DNA from: Saccoglossus kowalevskii
Taxonomy: Eukaryota > Hemichordata > Enteropneusta > Harrimaniidae
Direction: 5' to 3'
NCBI RefSeq assembly: GCF_000003605.2
Contig: NW_003147773.1
Location: forward strand, 57,778 to 94,076
Length of the DNA: 36,299 nucleotides
Part shown: positions 1-9,268 of the stretch, piece after piece
How the letters are laid out: each line of letters opens with the position of its first letter
Position numbering within the stretch: position 1 is the stretch's first letter
Notes under the pieces: generated by a model
What the model was told of the DNA's origin: nothing
Seen by the model: only the letters and a program-made list of their open reading frames with translations
The model's database searches: none
Program-made: the position numbers and the translations under genes

Positions 1-200
1 TTAATCACATTTCAATGAAACTTGTTACATTGTGCAGACCTTATTAGTTTTACACTTAAATCTGTTCATATTAGTTACCTAATTTGCATAATTAGTTTTC
101 TGCGTTTCCATCAACATCTCAAGTTCAAGTAATTTTGAATGTGTCTCCAATACTCTCAGCACACGGGAGTTCTTTCTAAGCTTTCTTTGATCTTCTTTCC
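1..200. repeat. Diverged copy of the 12.5-13.7 kb array unit
   Basis: This stretch matches 13490-13683 closely. Both contain the ATTTCAATGAAACTTG-like box, the phrase CATATTAGTTACCTAATTTGCATAATTAG (or a near variant), and the same AATACTCTCAGCACA...GGGAGTTCTTTCTAAGC tail. An intact POU-type octamer, ATTTGCAT, sits at 82-89. The two copies are about 13 kb apart, so the unit is dispersed as well as tandem. Confidence 0.8.
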
Positions 201-558
201 TGTTGGATGAGTGTACAAGGTCCTTTGATCCAAAATCTCCTAATTTTCACAAAACGTGTGGTTTTTGCAGATCTATTCTTACCTTACAGAAATGGGTCTC
301 GTGACAAGTCTAGATGGAATTACTGTAATTTTAAAATTTTGAGAACAAAACTGCTACAAAGTTTTGTGATCGTCTTGCTCACAAAATTTGTGTTAAATTT
401 GAAAAAGCATTTAACCTTAAATTTATAAGGTCTTCTACTAAACATTGATCAGAAAATCCTGAATGTAGTTTAGTGACTTGATAATGCAAACAACTCGTTT
501 ATGAATGAATCTACGAAAATTCTTGTGGCTATTTGTAATATATACGAGTAATGTAAAG
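201..558. other. AT-rich sequence with no recognisable feature
   Basis: An open frame at 207-428 has no coding-like composition and no homology I recognise. Nothing else is visible here. Confidence 0.6.
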
Positions 559-653
559 TAACAAAACTTGCGGTTATGGGCTACCATATTAAAACCGGAT
601 CATCTGATTTCCTTGACCCAGATGAATATATTGTGGTCACCAATATATTATAG
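559..653 (+). CDS. Weak candidate exon or ORF fragment, unrecognised
   Basis: One frame reads protein-like across this stretch: an ATG at 576 followed by GYHIKTGSSDFLDPDEYIVV, then a TAG stop at 651-653. The residue mix (acidic, Gly, Ser, Pro) is unusual for this AT-rich background. The only upstream AG that keeps the frame, at 557-558, lacks a pyrimidine tract, and no good donor precedes the stop. It may be a terminal exon with a poor acceptor, a decayed exon or chance. I do not recognise the peptide. Its position upstream of the better exon at 2099 makes it worth testing against transcript data. Confidence 0.15.
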
Positions 654-667
654 TTTGACATGAAAAG

Positions 668-705
668 GTGATCAAGCAATTTTCAATGAAAAGATCAATT
701 TCGGG
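668..705 (+). CDS. Weak candidate small exon with strong donor
   Basis: A near-consensus donor, GGG|GTAAGT, follows position 705. Reading back, the frame GDQAIFNEKINFG is open from an AG at 666-667. That gives a 38 nt exon entering in phase 1 and leaving in phase 0, and phase 0 is what the exon at 2099 needs. The acceptor is poor (purine-rich), so support rests on the donor and the frame alone. The peptide is not recognised. Confidence 0.13.
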
Positions 706-1263
706 GTAAGTTCAGTGTGTTCCTATTCCTGTTCACTGCTAGATCCTAGGTTGTGCATGAAATGTAATATCAAAAAAACGGTCATAGCATTGTGCATTCT
801 CTTTCCCAGATTGCCTTGCTGTTAGGACACTGAAATATTTTGCAAAAACTGCCATCAAATTCCATCATTTATTACCTTGCCCGTATCATCAAAGATGAAA
901 GGGAAAAGTATATTAAGTGAAAAATGTCTGTGGTAATAATTGTTAATGTGTACACAATAACTTTACAAATTCTATTCAACATTTTTTTCAAACTTGGTCA
1001 CCTAATTCATCTGTATAAAATCTTCCCCTAGTTCTGATGTCCTGTGTGAAAATATGCAAAAATTGAGAAAGTAATAGACAAAATCTGATAACGTTTGTTT
1101 CTACTTGACTGATTACTGGTCATACACATTCAAAGGTCACTGGTCCCAGCTAGATTAATGCATGGCTGTATGTGTTCAATGAAGTAAATCATTTATCTTG
1201 TAATTAATATCATTGGTACACATTTGAAAACATACCAATTAAATAAATGAACTTTTTTAGCAG
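706..1263. other. Non-coding AT-rich sequence
   Basis: No open frame, repeat or structured element stands out. If the plus-strand gene model is right, this is intron or upstream sequence. Confidence 0.5.
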
Positions 1264-1388
1264 AAAACAAGATGTCAGATTATCGATGTAGCGTTCCTAC
1301 GAATAACCCCCGGTGCCAAACTTTTGATCAAGATCTGAAGCTGATAGAAAATTATGTCTTTAGTTCAAAGTTATCAAAACAAAAATAA
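1264..1388 (+). CDS. Weak candidate exon, unrecognised
   Basis: A pyrimidine-rich acceptor (ACTTTTTTAGCAG) ends at 1263 and is followed by a short frame with ATG at 1272. The frame reads MSDYRCSVPTNNPRCQTFDQ and ends at TAA 1386-1388. The patch from about 1272 to 1350 is richer in GC and CpG than its surroundings. A second frame is also open for about 24 codons, so the coding frame is not certain. No strong donor precedes the stop. It could be a first or last exon, a decayed element, or chance. I do not recognise the product. Confidence 0.18.
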
Positions 1389-2098
1389 TGCACTTCCTAT
1401 CTGTTCAAATTTACTTTCTATGCTCACAATTTTTTAGCATGTGATGTTTTTTGATGTGTTGCACCCCAGTTGAATACAGGTTTGCATACATTTGTGATTC
1501 AAGGCTGAATTTATGAAAACCATAACTCATCTGCAACTATTTTTGCTATACCTGAATTAATACATGTTTTCTTCAAAAAGTATACCAAAATATCATTCAC
1601 ACTAGTCCAGACCTGTTGATTTCTTTTAGTAGAGAGAAACATAAAAATATAGTCTGTTCTGAATTTTTGCTCTCAAAGAGTTATTCAGCCCTCAATATGA
1701 ACCATATATTATAGTATATACAACTGTACCCTCTTGCATGCAGATATGCTGCCCCAATATGTGCTTTCTGTATTCAAAATTAATTTTGACAATGCATATT
1801 CATATTGAAACAAACTATGATGCAGGAAATAACATTATATAACAAAGGGCAAGGTCTCCATAGTTAAACTATGTTTCTAATTGTAGTTATAAAGTGGTTA
1901 CTTTTGAGGAGGTTATGGTTGTTATGAAATATTAAGAAATTCTGATGATTAATTGCTTTTTATGAAATAATTAATAAAATAACAAAATTATTGTTTGACC
2001 ATTAAAGTTGATAACTTTTCTCAAAATTAATGTTTACAAAAAATACTGACTACCTTTTTATGGGTCTGATGTCCGTGATTGACCTTTTGACCTTTTAG
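1389..2098. other. AT-rich sequence, probably intronic
   Basis: No gene or repeat recognised. The last 25 bases form a strong pyrimidine tract (GACCTTTTGACCTTTTAG) that looks like the branch and acceptor region for the exon at 2099. Confidence 0.5.
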
Positions 2099-2221
2099 AA
2101 ACGTATCTGTGACGTCACTGTCGCGTCAATATCGGATGCGACCTCTTCGTCGGAGAAAGTACTGCCTTTTATGTACGGTGAACAATATCCGGTTGGATGT
2201 ACCATGGACTGTAGTCTATGG
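2099..2221 (+). CDS. Candidate exon A of an unidentified plus-strand gene
   Basis: A textbook acceptor, GACCTTTTGACCTTTTAG, ends at 2098. The frame that follows is open for 41 codons and includes VTVASISDATSSSEKVLPF near its start and YPVGCTMDC near its end. It leaves in phase 0 at TGG|GTGAAT (2221/2222), or six bases later at AAT|GTACAC. The next candidate exon at 4750 enters in phase 0. The patch is the most CpG-rich part of the first 5 kb. Serine, acidic residues and two close cysteines suggest an extracellular or linker segment, but no family is recognised. A second frame, rich in Arg and Lys, is also open for about 41 codons, so the frame choice rests on peptide quality and downstream phase. 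The TGACGTCA at about 2110 lies inside the exon. It could instead be a promoter CRE if this is a 5' UTR. Confidence 0.4.
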
Positions 2222-2278
2222 GTGAATGTACACAAGACTGGTAGTAGTGAATATCAACCTGCCAGCGCACACTGACGC

Positions 2279-2300
2279 ATGACAGGACTGGACTTACCAA
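2279..2300 (+). CDS. Alternative short first coding exon
   Basis: ATG at 2279 opens the short frame MTGLDLP, which runs into a good donor, CCAA|GTAAGC, after 2300, leaving in phase 1. If 2099-2300 is one exon with mostly untranslated sequence, this start would splice in frame to the phase 1 exons at 6443 or 10473 and skip 4750. This competes with the model in which 2099-2221 is coding. The donor is better than the one at 2222, but the coding part is only 22 nt. Confidence 0.2.
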
Positions 2301-3344
2301 GTAAGCAAAATAATTGTACTTTTATTATTTTCGTTTCATGGAGCGCCTTTTCGCAAAACAAAACTAAGTTCGTCGTGGTTGGAACGAAAGGCCGCAAAAT
2401 ATTTACATTTTCATCAAAAAATTATAATTTGAATATTCTAACCTCGATTTTGGCCAATAGCATTGGTTTTTGGATATCAAATGTTGTCACTGCAGCTGAT
2501 TCATAACGAAGCAAAATGGGCATTGCAACACTACTGCAGATATAATGGTGGCGATTATTCCGTTTCTCTTGAGACGATTTCACTGATCTTATGGGTTTCA
2601 TATATATAGAAATTTACAACATGGAACAGATTCGCCATATATAATAGCAATGAACTGCCAAGTATTTTTTTTTTTCAATGAAAATGTCATATTACGAAAT
2701 TTCAGATTTTGACGTTGGTGGCAGTATTACCCCATTACCACAACCATTCTTTGATTGAAATGCTACTAAATCAGAAATTATATGGATACAAACTCAAGAC
2801 GAAATCACCGTTTTAAGCTACATCAAAATCAGTGATTTTTGGAACATATCAGCCAAGATTATTACAGCCATTCTGAGAATTATTCGGACAGTCAGTTAGC
2901 AAAATGACTTGCAACTTTGCAAAACACTTTGGTCTTTGCCCAATCTAGACTTGTTGGCGCCACTTGATTGACTGCCACGTGGTTTGGGATTACTATTCCA
3001 TAGGGGTTGTTGGTATGGTGAATTGCAAGTATTATCTAGCTTGCGAATACAGCAACCATTCTTTATTTTTTATATTTATATTATAATTATTTTCAGTAAT
3101 TTTAAAAATCGCAAGTTGGGTGTTAAATTTGTCGAAATATGTCAACCCCTCACTCATTTTAGTTGTACCTGTTACAAAAATGGACTAGACATAATAACGG
3201 TTGTCATACCCTTGTCATTTTCAAATTGCAGTTGAAAATGTGATTCGTTCAAGGAAGGCACTTTTGATTTGACAAAGTCCATCAAACGGCTATAAATTGA
3301 TCTATAAATCTACTTGTAAAAGAATGCATTGATCATAATTCAGT
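2301..3344. other. Non-coding sequence, probably intron
   Basis: Short open frames at 2984-3235 and elsewhere have no coding character. I see no repeat family here. Confidence 0.5.
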
Positions 3345-3476
3345 GGAAATTGCGTCCCAAGCGACGATAACAACACGCGCTAAAAACGAAAGGCTCATGG
3401 GTAGACGGTTGTTTGTAAACAATGACATGCTATGGCCATCTGACGCATGCGCAGGTGACGACTCCCCCCGCTTTAA
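3345..3476 (+). mobile_element. 5'-truncated copy of the TTAA MITE family
   Basis: The copy matches the full elements at 6240-6402 and 10825-10993 from the GTCCCAAGCGACGATAAC block onward. It keeps the CATGGGTAGACG block, the TTTGTAAACAATGACA block and the right terminal repeat, CGCATGCGCAGGTGACGACTCCCCCCGCT followed by TTAA at 3473-3476. The left terminal repeat is missing. A 79-codon minus-strand open frame over it is an artefact: the 10.8 kb copy gives a related peptide for the same reason. Confidence 0.85.
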
Positions 3477-3654
3477 GTTTGTGTATTTCCCGTGAGACAA
3501 TAAACATTTATTAACTGAAGCCATGGTATATTGTATGTGAAGATCCGTCTCCCTGATGTAACAAATCTTCATATACCCTGAAGTAAATTACTGTTTATAA
3601 TTGTTTTGTTATCTTAAATTTGAGATTTACTTAAAATGTCAAACTTGTGTTGTG

Positions 3655-3683
3655 CACAGTCCCTCTATGATAGAGGGACTGTG
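3655..3683. repeat. Perfect 13 bp stem with 3-base loop
   Basis: CACAGTCCCTCTA at 3655-3667 and TAGAGGGACTGTG at 3671-3683 are exact reverse complements around TGA. The arm recurs in the same orientation at about 4887-4900 (TAGAGGGACTGTGTG), and partly at about 30765 as CAGTCCCTCTA. It is therefore probably the end of a repeat family rather than a single hairpin. Confidence 0.85.
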
Positions 3684-3763
3684 TGTGGTGGTAGCACATA
3701 TTAGAGGCAAGCACTGCAGTGTGGCATATAACAGCCAGACACAACAATCCCAAAATAATTAAT

Positions 3764-3990
3764 AATAATAATAACTTTATTAGGCAACTTAACCATCTGT
3801 GGGTTTTGTAAGATAAAATGATTACAAAGACAAATAAAATAAGACAAACTAAAACACTAAAAATCAAAATACACAGAAATTCAATAAAAGAAAAAAAATG
3901 AAAATTAGAAAATCTCTGAAAAATTTATTAAACAGCAGCAAGGTTCTCCCAGACCACAGTTACATATTTAACTTTAGAAATTGTATTTTT
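3764..3990 (-). mobile_element. Probable non-LTR retrotransposon 3' end with (TTA)n tail
   Basis: Read on the minus strand, a T-rich stretch ends in CCTAATAAAG followed by TTATTATTATTATT. An AATAAA signal next to a short microsatellite tail is the arrangement seen at the clearer LINE ends at 6016 and 21394. No coding remnant is recognised upstream, so the assignment rests on the terminal structure only. The 5' limit is approximate. Confidence 0.35.
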
Positions 3991-4020
3991 TAAATAATAT
4001 GATACAGCCATATTATACTG

Positions 4021-4749
4021 TACAAGGAGATAATTTTCTTATTTTCGATGTGTTTATTGACACGAAAGTTTTGGATGTCATATAGTCATCTGCCTCCCCG
4101 CTGCCAACCTGGTTGCATTTGTTTACGTATTTAAATTATGCGCTTCATTTGTGTTGTCATGTTACTAGTGATTGGCGTGGGCGATATCCGGTCAGCTGCT
4201 CTTCCTGCATCCATATTGACGATAATGTTATGATTGTCAATGTAATTGAGTTTTCCAAAACTGTACAAATTTCCTTCTATCAACTCACCAGCCAACACAG
4301 TGCAGTCAGTTTAGCCTACCAGTATATGAGACGTGATGATGATGATATATATTGTAATTTTAAATGTGGATTTAGTTTTTATCAACAAATTAGCAGAATT
4401 AAAACCAAATGAATCATTATCATTAATCAAAATTTTAACAATCTCTAGCCAAGACTGTCTTGGTGAGAAAAAGCAAAAAAAAAAAAAAAAATCACTCTGT
4501 ATGCCCACAAACCTGCATCTAGACCTTAAATTTTCTACCTGAACCTAATTCGTTTGATTTTGTAGCTCATACCAATGTAAGCCTCTCTCTCTATCAGTAA
4601 GTGGTACATTCCAACATGTTTAACCATGCTTCTTTTGTGTAACATGCTGTTTATTTGTGTTATAGACTCAAGTCAATACATATATCATTTGTGGTGATAT
4701 AAAGCTTATGCTGTACGCAGTATGTGGCGCAGTGATTCTCTTAGTTTAG
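4021..4749. other. Mostly non-coding; one weak exon candidate at 4169-4241
   Basis: A pyrimidine-rich acceptor ends at 4168, and 24 codons, including RYPVSCSSCIHIDDNVMIVN, run to AAT|GTAATT at 4241/4242 (phase 2 in, phase 0 out). Phase 0 out would suit the exon at 4750. Phase 2 in does not suit 2099-2221 in its preferred frame, although it would suit that exon's other open frame. An A17-18 run lies near 4472-4489. Nothing else is seen. Confidence 0.3.
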
Positions 4750-4798
4750 TGGTTTGACCAAATCGCCACCACGCCATTCAGTATTGCTATTGATATTG
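4750..4798 (+). CDS. Candidate exon B of the plus-strand gene
   Basis: The acceptor is ATTCTCTTAGTTTAG, ending at 4749, and the donor is a near-perfect ATTG|GTAAGTTT at 4798/4799. In phase 0 the 49 nt read WFDQIATTPFSIAIDI plus one base of a Gly or Asp codon, leaving in phase 1. One alternative frame is closed by TGA; the other is open but reads less like protein. The phase 0 entry fits exon A at 2099-2221, and the phase 1 exit fits exon C at 6443. The alternation of hydrophobic and small residues suggests beta structure or a buried segment. No family is recognised. Confidence 0.45.
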
Positions 4799-6015
4799 GT
4801 AAGTTTTAACATCCATGTTCAGTATGAATGTATGACTGACTTGTATACATTGAAATTGACGTTTACGCTAACCACATTCCGTCTGTAGAGGGACTGTGTG
4901 CCCCCTCCCTTTGATGTTCGTTGATATCAATTGATTGATACCACAGTGAGCATTACTTTCATGCTTTGAACAGGCAGGGTTATAACCTGTATAATGATGT
5001 CAGTGGTACTGATGCACAGCAAAGAGAAAACTCAAAACATTTACTCTGTTAAGGCTGACCGAGTATCATTTGCACTGTTAACATAATTGTCACCATTTCT
5101 TGGAAAATTTTGAAAGACTATAATTACATGTCTATTTGATCATGGAGGTGAAAAAAAAGAATTTTATTTTACCTCCATAATTTGACGTAGTATTTACTAT
5201 GCCGTTTATTTATTTACTTGCTATAATTATTGTTGATGTTTTACCTTTCGTAAAATGGACCAATTTAAGTTACCAACTAAAAAGAATGACACATACATTC
5301 ACTTGGTTTAATTGTAGCCACATAGGTTTTTTCCCATTTTTGCATATTTTTCTATAATTTCCTTACTAATTTTGAATCAGATGAATGTTACTTCTCAATG
5401 GCTACAGGTCTTAACCAAAGATTTTGACAAAATATTGAAATATTGTTAGACAATATTCTGTGACAAAAGTGGTACTTGGTACTCAAAAGAGTTATGGGTT
5501 ATTGAATTGCCTGATTCAAAGAAAAAATGCAAAATAGTATACAGTGAAGTGTTAAATTGGAATTCTTTTGAGATATTTTTTTCCCTTGAATTTATGAAAC
5601 TACAAATTACTAACCAACTGTAATTTGATTACTTAACATAATTAATTTGGTATGCAATACTGTTACTTTAATTATTAAAAGGCCAGAAAGGTCAAGCTAT
5701 AGTAATAATCTTATTTCAAGGGAGCACTTCTTGCCTACAGCATGTCTGTGTTTATAGACACATAAGTTTTTAAACAGAAAGATAACAGTCACGCTTATTA
5801 TTATTTAGTCTGTTGTCAAGACTACTTATAGTAAAAATAGAATAATTCATGTTGCCTTAGGTTGTCATGGCGTTGGCTATTTCGCGATTGTTATAGTCTA
5901 TCAGTAGGTATGTATGAATCTAAGAATACTCTGGTTGTGAAAAAAATGTAGAGATGTTGCGAGTGTTAAAAAGTAGCAATTGCGTTTGTTCACATGACTT
6001 GTATGTGAGTGGGGG
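4799..6015. other. Intron-like AT-rich sequence
   Basis: No repeat family or coding frame recognised. A copy of the TAGAGGGACTGTG arm lies at about 4887-4900. Confidence 0.5.
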
Positions 6016-6215
6016 AATAATAATAAAGATAATTTATTGCATCCTTAGAAATACAGTGTTTCCATCAGTTTATAGCAACAAAAGTAAGATATTAAAAAAA
6101 ACAAAATAACAAAATAACTATAGCAAATAATAAATGATAGACTTTAGTGTTTTGTTAAGTATCTTTCTCGTTTCTCATTAAGAACAAGCTGTGTATAAAT
6201 TCTCCAACAAGTTTG
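6016..6215 (-). mobile_element. Short 3' end of a non-LTR retrotransposon
   Basis: This copy is nearly identical to 21394-21600. On the minus strand it encodes only the last 18-19 residues (KLVGEFIHS-FLMRNEKDT, stop) of the reverse transcriptase seen at 21533-21781. A 3' UTR follows, ending in GCAATAAATTATC and a (TTA)n tail. The element is truncated at its 5' end just beyond that point. The two copies differ by only a few substitutions and small indels, so insertion was fairly recent. Confidence 0.8.
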
Positions 6216-6239
6216 AATATTAGTCAAGAGTGGTAACCC

Positions 6240-6402
6240 TTAAAGCGAGAGGATCGTCACCTGCGTGTGCGCAGGAATTGAGTCCCAAGCGACGATAAGA
6301 ACACGCTGAAAATGCAAAGACTCATGGGTAGACGCTTGTTTGTAAACAATGACACGCTATGGCTATCTGACGCATGCGCAGGTGACGACTCCCCCGCTTT
6401 AA
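6240..6402 (+). mobile_element. Full-length TTAA MITE, 163 bp with TTAA ends
   Basis: The element begins TTAA|AGCGAGAGGATCGTCACCTG and ends CAGGTGACGACTCCCCCGCT|TTAA, so the ends are imperfect inverted repeats of about 30 bp. Both ends carry GCGCA/GCATGCGC-like sequence next to the repeat. TTAA target sites are typical of the piggyBac and Kolobok superfamilies. There is no coding capacity. It lies 25 bp from the retrotransposon fragment at 6016-6215 and 40 bp before candidate exon C. Confidence 0.85.
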
Positions 6403-6442
6403 TAATGTACATAAAGTTGTGAGAGATATATTAAGTCTTTAG

Positions 6443-6478
6443 GCTCGATCGACATTACCGGGGTATATAATAATCAAA
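6443..6478 (+). CDS. Candidate exon C of the plus-strand gene
   Basis: A 36 nt micro-exon lies between AGTCTTTAG (ending at 6442) and a consensus donor, CAAA|GTAAGT (6478/6479). Entering and leaving in phase 1, it reads SIDITGVYNNQ with split codons at both ends. That matches the phase 1 exit of exon B and the phase 1 entry of exon D. The joined peptide is smooth across both junctions. The phase 0 frame is also open (12 codons), so the frame is not independently proven. The acceptor tract is short. Function unknown. Confidence 0.4.
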
Positions 6479-7047
6479 GTAAGTCTGATGTCATTGCCAA
6501 ATATGTTTTAGAGTTGCAAATGTTGTAATTTACATGTCTATTGATGAAGAATGAACAATATAATTGTAACTTTTTCAAGTAAATTGCAAGACAGGTTTCT
6601 AGTGTTGTTTTGCATTCTGTCATGTAATTGTCTGCATGCTGATACATTGAGATATCTAGTATTATGTCATGAAAATAAAGTTAGAGCATGGAGCTAAAAA
6701 GAGTAGAGGAAAAAAATAAGCCCACATGTACATGCATTCTTATCCTTTACTTAATTGTTATTGTTGCGTAACTAATTTAATCTCTATCAGGAGATTTTAC
6801 GTGTTTTACCAAACTATTAATATCAGCAATCAGGGACATTGTAATTGCAGATCTATCAGTACTGGTTGTACAATAATGTCCGATTAATTATTAATATTAA
6901 TTAATTAGAGGAACAATGGTTTCATGTAATAGACGAACGTTAAGAGTGTTGCAATGGGAGGTGTGTATTATATTTGTCAAATGTTTTTTGTTGTTGTATT
7001 TTTATTGGATTTTCTTTTAAAAGTTGCATTTCTTGTATGCTTATACC
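6479..7047. other. Intron-like AT-rich sequence
   Basis: No feature recognised. Confidence 0.5.
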
Positions 7048-7114
7048 AGAATAGAATAGAATAGAATAGAATAGAATAGAATAGAATAGAATAGAATAGA
7101 ATAGAATAGAATAG
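7048..7114. repeat. (AGAAT)n pentanucleotide microsatellite
   Basis: Roughly 13 perfect units. It forms the 3' tail of the minus-strand retrotransposon rather than an independent microsatellite, because it directly follows the AATAAAGCAC signal. Confidence 0.95.
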
Positions 7115-7559
7115 TGCTTTATTAATACCGTAAAGAAAGAATTAACATTTCTTTTTAGATTTTCAGATTATTAAAGTAAATAATAAAAGTACATGAAATG
7201 TAAAAATTTATTTATAAAGAATTCAAAATTAGTAAACGACAAAAATACTACAATTATTAATAATATAAGAAATATTAATATACTGTGATATGTAAGTATC
7301 ACTGTATGTAGCATAGAATATGTATAAGATATAAAAGAACATGTTTGACAAAATAAAATTAGTGTTTATATTTAACTAAATATTTGCAGAGAGTGATAAG
7401 ATGGTTTGTATTTGGTGACTGTAGTACAAGTTTAAATTGTTCTTTTTTGTTCAAGTTTTGGTAATCACTGTTAATTTCTTTAAGGATATTATATATGTCA
7501 TCTCTGTGACACATAAATGCACAGCAATGCAATGTGTGTAGGACGTGTGAAAGTGTCAG
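7048..7559 (-). mobile_element. 3' end of a non-LTR retrotransposon with (TATTC)n tail
   Basis: On the minus strand a frame ending at 7359 reads RDDIYNILKEINSDYQNLNK, then an EQF-K-VLQ segment and a final CKYLVKYKH. This pattern (basic start, Leu-rich helix, EKF-like turn, C-terminal helix) is typical of the last 50 residues of CR1/L2-like reverse transcriptases in marine invertebrates, an assignment made by eye. The 3' UTR (7115-7358) ends in TTAATAAAGCAC and about 13 copies of TATTC at 7048-7114. Upstream, the coding sequence is interrupted at 7560 by the TIR element and may continue beyond 8264, without clear motifs. Confidence 0.65.
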
Positions 7560-8263
7560 CATGGAACTATAAACCCCAGGAAGAACAACCACTTCGTTTC
7601 CTTTGAACTATAATAGTTGCCGCGATGACGAATGTTTATTTTGACTGTCTATTTCGTCGCATTAAAAAATAAGCCGGTCATTTTCGGAGTCAATCAGGCG
7701 ACTTTGGGGATCACATGATCGAGTTGTTTCGGTTATAGCATAAAAAAACAATGGCGCCAAGACAAAAACACTGATAAATGAGCGACATTCAACGGGAAAA
7801 AAAACACATTGCCACTTCTGGCGATCGAAGGGAAACACGGAATAAGTCGGGATATCTCGACAACAAACAGCATACCAAACCCCATGTTTCGCAAACTTTC
7901 GCAACCTTATTTTTTCGAGAGTTGAAAAAAACATGAAATAATCTAAAAACGACATTGAAAATTATGAAATCTCGCTAAAACTCCGACCCGTTGCATGATT
8001 TCCGGTACACTGAAGGTCACCCTGCAGACCGACTTGTTTGCGCATGCGTAGTTAACGAAATATTTTACTGCGCAGATATGAAATATTTTTTTCAAGTTTT
8101 CCGTTTCCAGCAAAGCGGTTGATACGGGCGTATCGGCGGCAACTAACATGGAGTATGACTAATGTTGTGGAAACAAAAGCGAAAGCACTGTAAGATAAAC
8201 TAAGACAAAGGTTTTTTTAATCCTCTTAGTTTCGTTGTTCTTCCTGGGGTTTATAGTTCCATG
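7560..8263. mobile_element. 704 bp TIR transposon-like element with 7 bp target duplication
   Basis: Positions 7560-7589 and 8234-8263 are perfect 30 bp inverted repeats beginning CATGGAACTATAAACCCC. They are flanked directly on both sides by GTGTCAG (7553-7559 and 8264-8270). This is the signature of a cut-and-paste DNA transposon insertion. The target is the coding part of the retrotransposon ending at 7048. A 7 bp duplication is unusual: hAT, P and Merlin give about 8, and Dada elements give 6-7. The interior is higher in GC and CpG than its surroundings, with a TGCGCATGCG motif near 8040. Open frames at 7662-7955 and 7943-8149 (minus) resemble no transposase, so the element is probably non-autonomous. 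Confidence 0.8.
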
Positions 8264-8270
8264 GTGTCAG

Positions 8271-9175
8271 TAACACAAAAATAGTTAGTGCGACAGAGAA
8301 ACAAGGTGAAATGAGGTGGAACAAGCATGCTGACAAAAAGTATTTTACATGTAGTCTAAGTATTGTTCAAGAACAACTCAATTCCGATGTAAATAAACCA
8401 CAGCAAGTCACTCAGCAATAGGTTTTGAATGGCATACTCCAAAATAATCAAACGCAGAGCCAGCGTGTCACTTCCTCATTAGCAACTGTGTCAATGAATA
8501 CATTTGATTGGATGCCATTATGTACCTGTCAATCACAGACACATTTGCATAAACTGGAGGCGTATACAACAGCACAATGGCAGCAGTTCTGGAATCAGTT
8601 CTTAATATTTCTGTGAGGGGCGAATTTTAATATATTTTTTTTTGGGTCGGGTCAAATTTACTTGTGAGAAGGTCTAATATACTAAGGCAATTGTAAATAT
8701 TTTGTGTCTATATCCTGTCAATTGCTGTCCAGCTGACAGATAGTTTTGTCTGGGTACAGGGTGTAGTGACAATTATATACTTCCAGATGGCAGTATGTAT
8801 GTTTGTTTCACAGTCAAAAGTATTCATAACAAATACAAGGCCATCATATGATAAGGGTGTGTAATGGATGTGTATCATTTTTTAATTCAGTGCACAGGTT
8901 GGCAGTACATGCGATGGCTCATCATGTAACACCTGTTTTAAAAAAAAAACAACATATTTGTTAAAAATAAACACAATGATATGATATTATGAAATTGTAA
9001 TGTTACAGCAGAATGCACACCTCCTGTTGAGCTATAGAGATAAGCCCTACTTTGATGGCCATATTGAATTGAAAAATGAGCAAAATACTTTATATACTTT
9101 TCAAATAGCCAGTCACTGGTAATAATGCAGAAAAATTCACACAAACCATACCCATCCTTAAATGACAAAAAACAT
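8271..9175. other. Non-coding sequence
   Basis: Possibly the first part holds the upstream half of the interrupted retrotransposon: about 35 minus-strand codons stay open from the target site outward, but without the expected Cys and His motif. Otherwise nothing is seen. Confidence 0.4.
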
Positions 9176-9268
9176 GCTGATGCCCTTTCCCAATACACGT
9201 GGGTAGGATAAGAACGAGCTGATGCCCTTTCCCAATACACGTGGGTAGGATAAGAACGGGCTGATGCC
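9176..9268. repeat. 42 bp tandem duplication plus partial third copy
   Basis: Copies at 9176-9217 and 9218-9259 differ at about one base. A third begins GCTGATGCC at 9260. Each copy contains the palindrome CACGTG. The duplication gives a repeated peptide in a minus-strand frame, which has no other sign of being a gene. Confidence 0.9.

Noticed and set aside
2100-2120. TGACGTCA as a CRE promoter
   Set aside because: The site lies within a better explained exon candidate with a strong upstream acceptor. A promoter is still possible but not the preferred reading.
7662-8149. A transposase or THAP-like protein in the TIR element
   Set aside because: The two minus-strand frames have scattered Cys but no ordered zinc motif or catalytic acidic residues.
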